Shown here: piece by piece, positions 58,199 through 64,000 of the stretch
Position numbering within the stretch: position 1 is the first letter of the stretch
How the letters are laid out: the number at the start of each line of letters is the position of its first letter
Assembly: GCA_039707655.1 (NCBI GenBank)
Contig: CM077676.1
Span: 187,732,936-187,796,935 of the forward strand
Origin: Elymus sibiricus
Lineage: Eukaryota; Streptophyta; Magnoliopsida; Poales; Poaceae
Direction of reading: 5' to 3'
DNA: 64,000 bases
The notes under the pieces: generated by a model
Seen by the model: only the letters and a program-made list of their open reading frames with translations
Told to the model about the DNA's origin: nothing
Database searches by the model: none
Translations under genes and position numbers: made by a program

Positions 58199-60761
58199 GA
58201 TTATGCCTTATGCCTAGCTAGGGGCATAAAACAATAGCGCTTGTTGGGAGGCAACCCAATGAATAAAATAAAATTTTGTTATAAGTTTCTGTTATGGTGT
58301 GTTTTTACTGTCATACTACTGGTATGATGGTGTTTTTGTGTTTTTAATTAGTGTTTGTGCCAAGTAAAGCCTTTAGGATGATTTGGAAGATAGTATAATT
58401 AATGTTGTTTGAAAACAGAAAGTTTTGCGTCCAGTGCTGGAATTTTGTTTTATCACTGTTACGTCAGAACCTTCTGAATTTTTAACACAATATTTATATA
58501 TGAATTTTCCACGTTGTCCTAATTTTTCAGAATTTTTAGAGTTACCGAAGTATGACCATAATTCAGATCTCTACAGACTGTTCTGTTTTTGACAGATTCT
58601 GTTTTTGATGCACTACTTGCTTGTTTTGATGAATCTATGGATTGTATCGGGGGGTATAAGCCATGGTGAAGTTAGAGTACAGTAGGTATAATGCAAAAAT
58701 AAAATATGAATGGGTTTGCAACAGTACTTATAGTAGTGATTTATTTTGTTAGACTAACGGATCTCACGAAGGTTTTGTTAAGTTTTGTGTGATTGAAGTT
58801 TTCAAGTTTTGGGTGAGATCACGATGGATGTAGGAATACGGAGTAGTAAAATCCTAAGCTTGGGGATGCCTGAGGCACCCCAAGGTAATATTCTAGGAAG
58901 ACTCAAGCGTCTAAGCTTGTGGATGCCCCGGAAGGCATCCCCTCTTTATTCTACCAACCATCGGTAATTTTACTTTGAGCTATATTTTTATTCGTCACAT
59001 GATATGTGTTTTGCTTGGAGCGTCTTGTATGATATGAGTCTTTGCTTTGTTTGCTTTTTAGTTTGTCACAATCATCTTTGCTGCACACACCTATCTTGAG
59101 AGAGCCACACGTTATCATCATAATTTGTAGAATACTCTATGTGCTTCACTTAAATTTTTTGAGCTAGGCAGTTGCTCTAGTGCTTCACTTAAATCTTTTT
59201 GAGCACGGTGGTGGCTATATTTTGAAGAAACTCTCATGCTTCACTTATATTATTTTGAGAGTTGATTGAAATTTTGAAGAAATAAATTCTCATGCTTCAC
59301 TTATATCATTTTGAGAATTGACTTGCTTGAAATTTTGAAGAAATGAATTCTCATGCTTCACTTATATTATTTTGAGAATTGTTAAGATTGAAATTTTGAA
59401 GAAATATATGCACTCTCATGCTTCACTTAAATCTTTTTGAGAGATGATGATAGTAATGGCAATTTGCACATGTTATGCAATTGGTCCCAAAGTGATGAAT
59501 ATTCAAGAGGGATATAGATAAAAACTTTCATATAGATCATTGGTTATGATGAGTGTGATTCCTTGCAATAGTTTTGCGATATGGAAATGATAATATGTGA
59601 TGCCATGTTAGTGAGTAATTGTGCTTAATTAAGAATATTAGTGTTAAGGTTTGTGATTCCCTATGCATGCACGTTAAGTCAATAGTTATGCAATGAAGTT
59701 ACATCCTACTTATGGTGCATTATTCGGTGTTAGTTATGTTCAATGCATGTTTATGACCATTTTCGTTTTTTGGTTGGTTGCTTCTCAATCTTTTGCTAGC
59801 CTTCATTTGTACTAAGCGGAAATACTGCTTGTGCATCCAAAATCCTTAAACCCAGTTTTGCCTTATGAGTCCACTATATCTACCTATATGCGGTATTTCA
59901 ATGCCGTTCTAAGTAAATTTGCGTGTGCCAACTCTAAATTTCAAAATATTTTTTCTCGTTTTGTGTGCCCGTACCGCTCATGAAGCGGCAGGGGGTGGCC
60001 ATTATTTTCCATGCTAGGTGTGTTATTCTCACGATGAGTGTTTATTCACTTGTCATTGCATGAGAGAATAGTTGGTAATAGGGATGCCCAGTCCCGCATG
60101 AAATGAAATTAATAACAACAAAATTCCTTGGAATGTGATGGTATGGAGGGCACCCGTGGATACGGCTAGCCATGGATTGTGAAAGAATTGGTGGAAAGGA
60201 AATGAACTTTACTTTCTGTTTGGGAACTACCTATGATGTGTCTAGCATGGAAGATAATGGGAATTCTCGGTCGTTTTCGTTGACAGGAAAAGCATGCCTC
60301 TCAAAATATTTTTATCTCTTTAATTTCAGCTTTGAGCTCTGGCACATTTGACAAATCTCTACTTCCCTCTGCGAAGGACCTATCTATTTACTTTTATGCA
60401 ATTTTTATTTTTATTTGAGTCTGCATCTTCTCTTACAAAAGCACCAACTAGAGAGCACTATTGTCATACTTGTGCATTGGATGTAGCTAATATTTGAGTG
60501 TGTTTCATGAATGGATCAATGATTGAGCATAATGGGCTAGGGATAACTTTCTTTAGCGTTGATATTTTGAAAGACATGGTTGCTTGTTAGCATGCTTGAG
60601 TATTTATGTTTTCATGTCAAATTATAGACTATTTCTTCGAATCATATAAGTCCAATGTCCATGCTACAAAATAAAAAATATATGTGATGAATATGTTAGG
60701 TAGCATTCCACATCAAAAATTCTGTTTTTATCATTTACCTACTCGAGGACGAGCAGGAATT
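58199..60761 (+). other. non-coding 3' region of Athila-like gag-protease element
   Basis: 2.5 kb without coding evidence. Contains an internal polypurine-like AAGCTTGGGGATGC at 58856-58869 (identical to the true tract), GGCACCCC/GGCATCCCC repeats near 58875-58940, and a TGCTTCACTT tandem repeat at 59141-59443. Confidence 0.7.
59141..59443 (+). repeat. tandem repeat with TGCTTCACTTA...TTTTTGAG
   Basis: Six copies spaced 44-67 bp apart, the later ones also sharing GAAATTTTGAAGAAAT. Confidence 0.85.
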
Positions 60762-60775
60762 AAGCTTGGGGATGC
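60762..60775 (+). promoter_or_regulatory. polypurine tract, Athila-like element
   Basis: AAGCTTGGGGATGC immediately before the 3' LTR. Confidence 0.85.
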
Positions 60776-62367
60776 TGATACGTCTCCAACGTATCTATAA
60801 TTTTTGATTGTTCCATGCTGTTATAATATCAATCTTGGATGTTTGTATAATCATTTACAACAATTTTATATCATTTTTGGAGACTAACCTATTAACCTAG
60901 TGCCCAGTGCCAGTTGCTGTTTTCTGCCCTGTTTTTGCTTTACAGAAAATCAATATCAAAGGGAAGTCCAAATGCAACGAAACTTTTTGGAGATTTTTTA
61001 TTGGACTAGAAGAACACTAGAAGCCTCGAGGGGTGGCCAGAAGACCCTGGTGGGGCCCACGAGCCACCAGGGCGCGCCTGGGGGGGGCAGGTGCGCCCTG
61101 GTGCCTCGTGGGGCCCACCAAGCTCCGTTTGACCTAATTCTAGCACTATAAATTCCAGAAAAATCAGAAACCCTCAGGAGAGTCCACGAAATACTTTTTA
61201 CGCCGCCGCAAGCTTCTGTTCCAGAGAGATCCCATCTGGGGTCCTTCTCCGGTAATCTGCCGGAGGGGGAATCGATCACGGAGGGGCTCTACATCAACCT
61301 TGCTGCCTCTCCGATGATGCGTCAGTAGTTTACCACAGACCTTCGGGTCCATAGGCAGTAGCTAGATGGCTTCTTCTCTCTTTTTGATCTTCAATACAAT
61401 GTTCTCCTTGATGTTCTTGGAGATCTATCCGATGTAATCTCTTTTTGCGGTGTGTTTGTTGGGATCCGATGAATTGTGAGTTTATGATCAGATTATCCAT
61501 GAAATTATTTGAGTCTTTGCTGCACTCTTTTATGCATGATTATTATAGCCTCGTATTTCTTCTCTGATCTATTGATTTGGTTTGGCCAACTAGATTGATT
61601 TTTCTTGCAATGGGAAGAGGTGCTTTGTAGTGGGTTCAATCTTGCGGTGCTCAATCCTAGTGACAGAAAGGGACATGACACGTATGTATCGTTGCTACTA
61701 AGGATAAAAAGATGGGATCTATTCATTGGGTTTATTAATTCGTGAGTTTGTCTTGTCTACATCATGTCATCGTTCTTAAGGCATTACTCCGTTCTTATGG
61801 ACTTAATACACTAGATGCATGCTGGATAGCGGTCGATGTGTGGAGTAATAGTAGTAGATGCAGGCAGGAGTCGGTCTACTAATCTTGGACATGATGCCTA
61901 TATACATGATCATTGCCTTGGATATCATCATGATTATTTGCTTTTCTATCAATTGCCCAACAGTAATTTTTCTACCCACCGTATGCTATTTTCTCGAGAG
62001 AAGCCTCTAGTGAAACCTATGGCCCCCGGGTCTATCTATCTCTATTTATTTTATTTTTATGTACTAAAACCCTAAAAATATTGCTGCCATCTTTCTTTAT
62101 TTATTTTATTTTGTATTTTTATTTCAATCTATCAATCTATCAAATCCAATTTAATCTTGCAATCTTACCGCCAAGGGATTGACAACCCCTTGTTTGCGTT
62201 GGGTGCAAGGATTTGTTGTTTGTGTGCAGGTACTGCTAACTAGGTGTTGCGAGATTCTCCTACTGGTTCGATAACCTTGGTTTCATAATCGAGGGAAATA
62301 CTTATCTCTATTGTGCTGCATCATCCCTTCCTCTTCGGGGAAATACCAACGCAAGCTACAAGTAGCA
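60776..62367 (+). repeat. 3' LTR of Athila-like gag-protease element
   Basis: 1592 bp; carries an extra T/A-rich 20-bp stretch near 62045 relative to the 5' LTR. Starts with the canonical TG. Confidence 0.93.
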
Positions 62368-62505
62368 AGCATCACTGTGCATGTTAGCTTCCTTATCCAC
62401 CGTTTGCTCAAAATTATAAGATCTATATTTACTCTTACATAAATGTAGAAAAAACCCAATGGTTCTGAAGTTCTGGATTGCTCTTGTAATTACATGTTGA
62501 CATGT

Positions 62506-62609
62506 TCTTCCTCCGTATCAAATTTCTTGTTGCTCAATTGGATGTATTAAGAACTAAAATAGTGCTAGATACATCCATTTCAGTGACAAGTAATTCCGGA
62601 CGGAGATAG
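62506..62609. mobile_element. Stowaway-type MITE
   Basis: About 104 bp with terminal CTTCCTCCG and TTCCGGACGGAG, the CTCCCTCCG/CGGAGGGAG ends of Triticeae Stowaway (Tc1/mariner) MITEs, somewhat eroded. Internal TACATCCATTT is typical. A TA lies at the right end. Confidence 0.7.
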
Positions 62610-62734
62610 TATTACTGTACTTACATTGAGAGATAGTTTATTGTCTGGCATTACTCTGCATCTTATTTGCCCTGCCCTCCATTTTCTCCAAATTATCAGA
62701 TCTACATTTACTCTTACCAAAATGTTGACTAAAG

Positions 62735-62772
62735 CCAATGCCACTGCACAAGTTGAGGTCTGCATTCCTCTT
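62735..62772 (+). CDS. small exon candidate of split locus
   Basis: Reads NATAQVEVCIPL before a GTCAGTACC donor at 62773. Donor and following intron (62773-62830) resemble 50129-50189, suggesting an exon-intron boundary duplicated within the locus. The acceptor is uncertain. Confidence 0.3.
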
Positions 62773-62945
62773 GTCAGTACCTTTTGCCTTGTAACACTAT
62801 ACTAATTGATAGCTATTTGATTATGTATCATCACTCTGCATCTGTGAGAAATTGCTGTTCAACTGGTTTCTCTTTATTTGAAACCTGTTATTTGTCTCCT
62901 TGTTTCTCTTTCAGAGTAATTTTCTGCATCTGTGAGTAATTTTCA

Positions 62946-63246
62946 GCACACTGACCTTGGTGAAGACAGTGAGTTCAAGCTACTCACCAGCAGCTGTGAC
63001 ACAACCTCGGTGAAGTTGCTGCCTGAATTAGTTTGACTTCTTCAGTCTCAACTCCAAGTGGAAAGACTTGGTTCAGCTCAGGTCCGACTTGAACTCCAAT
63101 CTCTAACGAAGATCGCAGAGGACACCCATGCGTGCTTTATGGGTACACGGCTAGAGCTGGAGGATATAAGTTTCAGACAACTAAGGTATCATCAGCTTGT
63201 TCAGCTGCTTGTGCTGCAGCACTGGGGCAGGGCTAACATTTCTTGA
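62946..63246 (+). pseudogene. last exon of split locus, one in-frame stop
   Basis: Begins after TTTTCAG near 62945 and reads HTDLGEDSEFKLLTSSC..., with TGA at 63034-63036. It then continues in the same frame as LLQSQLQVERLGSAQVRLELQ... to TGA 63244. Leu/Gln/Arg-rich with amphipathic helix character. Because everything else keeps one frame, the stop looks like a point mutation. Family unknown. Confidence 0.4.
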
Positions 63247-63539
63247 ACTATGTTGAAGTGCTGTCGGTTTTGTATATTATTTTGTTGGCGTTTTTTTGCA
63301 CTAGTGGCGACCTTTGATGCCCGGTGTATGTAATCTGCGGTCTAGTTGCCCTTTATTATCACCGATGGCGAACTTTGATGCCCAGTGGATGTAATATGCT
63401 GTAATTTCTTTATTGTATAGTCTAGGTTTATTCTTAGTCAGTATGCTGTAATTTAGGCCGAAAACTTCAAAGGAGCTTAACGGCCAAATACGTTATCTGT
63501 CTGTCAGCGGTATATAAAAAGAAATTACGCTACCAAAAC
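63247..63539. other. 3' flank of split locus
   Basis: AT-rich, with two related GATGCCC(G/A)GTG blocks (63315 and 63378). Nothing coding. Confidence 0.4.
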
Positions 63540-64000
63540 TGGTCGGCCCGTAACTCGCCTTATATGGGCCGAAAAGTGGGCCTATAATCATCTCGGGCCA
63601 TTAGCAGGCCTAAACGTAAAGTAGTTTTGGGCCTTTAACAGGCCGAGTAAAACACGGGCCTCATTTGGGCTAGAGTATACCATGGGCTTTTAATAGGCTG
63701 AAAAGTAGATTGGGACTGAATTGAGCCGAACAATTCACGGGCCGACAGCAGGCCAAAATATACGTAGGCCCATGATTGGCCCAAGTACATACGAACCGTT
63801 AACAGTCCAAAATTTATCTCGGGCCTTGGTTGGCCCAATAAAATTATGGGCTGTAAGCAGGCCGGATGCAAAATGGGCCATAATTAGGCCTAACTATTTC
63901 ACGGGCCTTTAATAGGCCGATAGTCAGGTTGGGCTGAAATTTATCCACGAAGACTACGGGCCGTTAATAGGCCGAAAGTCACTTCGGACCAGAAATAGGC
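63540..64000. repeat. array of GGGCC-N6-AGGCC modules
   Basis: At least nine 16-bp modules such as GGGCCATTAGCAGGCC, GGGCCTTTAATAGGCC and GGGCCGTTAATAGGCC, plus half-modules, spaced about 25-50 bp apart and running off the right edge. Linkers often read GAAAAGT or ACTTCGG-like. Looks like the subterminal repeat array of a DNA transposon. Confidence 0.7.

Larger units (their letters stand above)
50190..62367 (+). mobile_element. Athila-like gag-protease element (non-autonomous)
   Basis: Flanked by AGCAT (50185-50189 and 62368-62372). LTRs at 50190-51762 (1573 bp) and 60776-62367 (1592 bp), roughly 3 percent different over the first 470 bp by eye. Internal order: PBS, gag, protease, long non-coding 3' region, PPT. 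No RT, RNase H or integrase. Gag is interrupted by a solo LTR. The first LTR starts TC instead of the canonical TG. Confidence 0.92.

Overview
This 64 kb window is plant nuclear DNA, almost certainly from a Triticeae grass (wheat, Aegilops, barley or rye). It carries a near-perfect Angela/BARE1-type Ty1/copia element, several Athila-type Ty3/gypsy LTRs that begin TGATACGTC, a Sirevirus-like copia element and CACTA subterminal repeats, all nested in the way typical of large Triticeae genomes. About nine tenths of it is transposable element. Family names come from memory of Triticeae repeats, not from a search; structures, termini and target-site duplications (TSDs) are read from the sequence.

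Layout. 1-6678: 3' part of an Athila-like gypsy element (broken pol, a small coiled-coil 3' ORF, LTR at 5229-6678). 6770-7143: last exon of an F-box/FBD-type gene, broken by a 1-bp deletion. 7526-8496: truncated second copy of the gypsy 3' end. 8497-12022 and 41194-41552: the two parts of a CACTA-like DNA transposon remnant, full of tandem repeats. Inside it sits a three-step nest, all in minus orientation: a pol-less Sirevirus-like element (12023-41193, TSD GTTAG); in its LTR a gag-only chromovirus-like element with 4.2 kb LTRs (21512-40937, TSD AAGCA); in that LTR a young Angela/BARE1 element (24254-33276, TSD AACCG). Angela has LTRs differing at about 3 of 1854 positions and a gag-pol broken by one extra T in a homopolymer.

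41553-43516 is the 3' end of another Athila-like element. From 43517 to the right edge the base layer is low-copy-looking, gene-like sequence. It holds a two-exon reading frame (44192-45170), then a second multi-exon locus (about 45.7-63.2 kb) whose introns contain 637-bp tandem repeats, a MITE and a 12 kb Athila-like gag-protease element (50190-62367, TSD AGCAT). That element is itself interrupted in gag by a 4.1 kb solo LTR (52015-56149, TSD AATAC). The window ends in an array of paired GGGCC/AGGCC motifs (63540-64000) that looks like the subterminal region of a DNA transposon.

How the parts relate. No intact protein-coding system remains. Three LTR elements (Sirevirus-like, chromovirus-like, second Athila-like) keep gag but have lost all or most of pol, so they would depend on enzymes from relatives; only the first Athila-like element and Angela carry pol, and both are frameshifted. 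The most interesting unexplained structures are LTR-like promoter modules placed a second time inside two unrelated elements just before their extra 3' ORFs, and palindrome arrays standing just upstream of the TATA box in the LTRs of three unrelated families.
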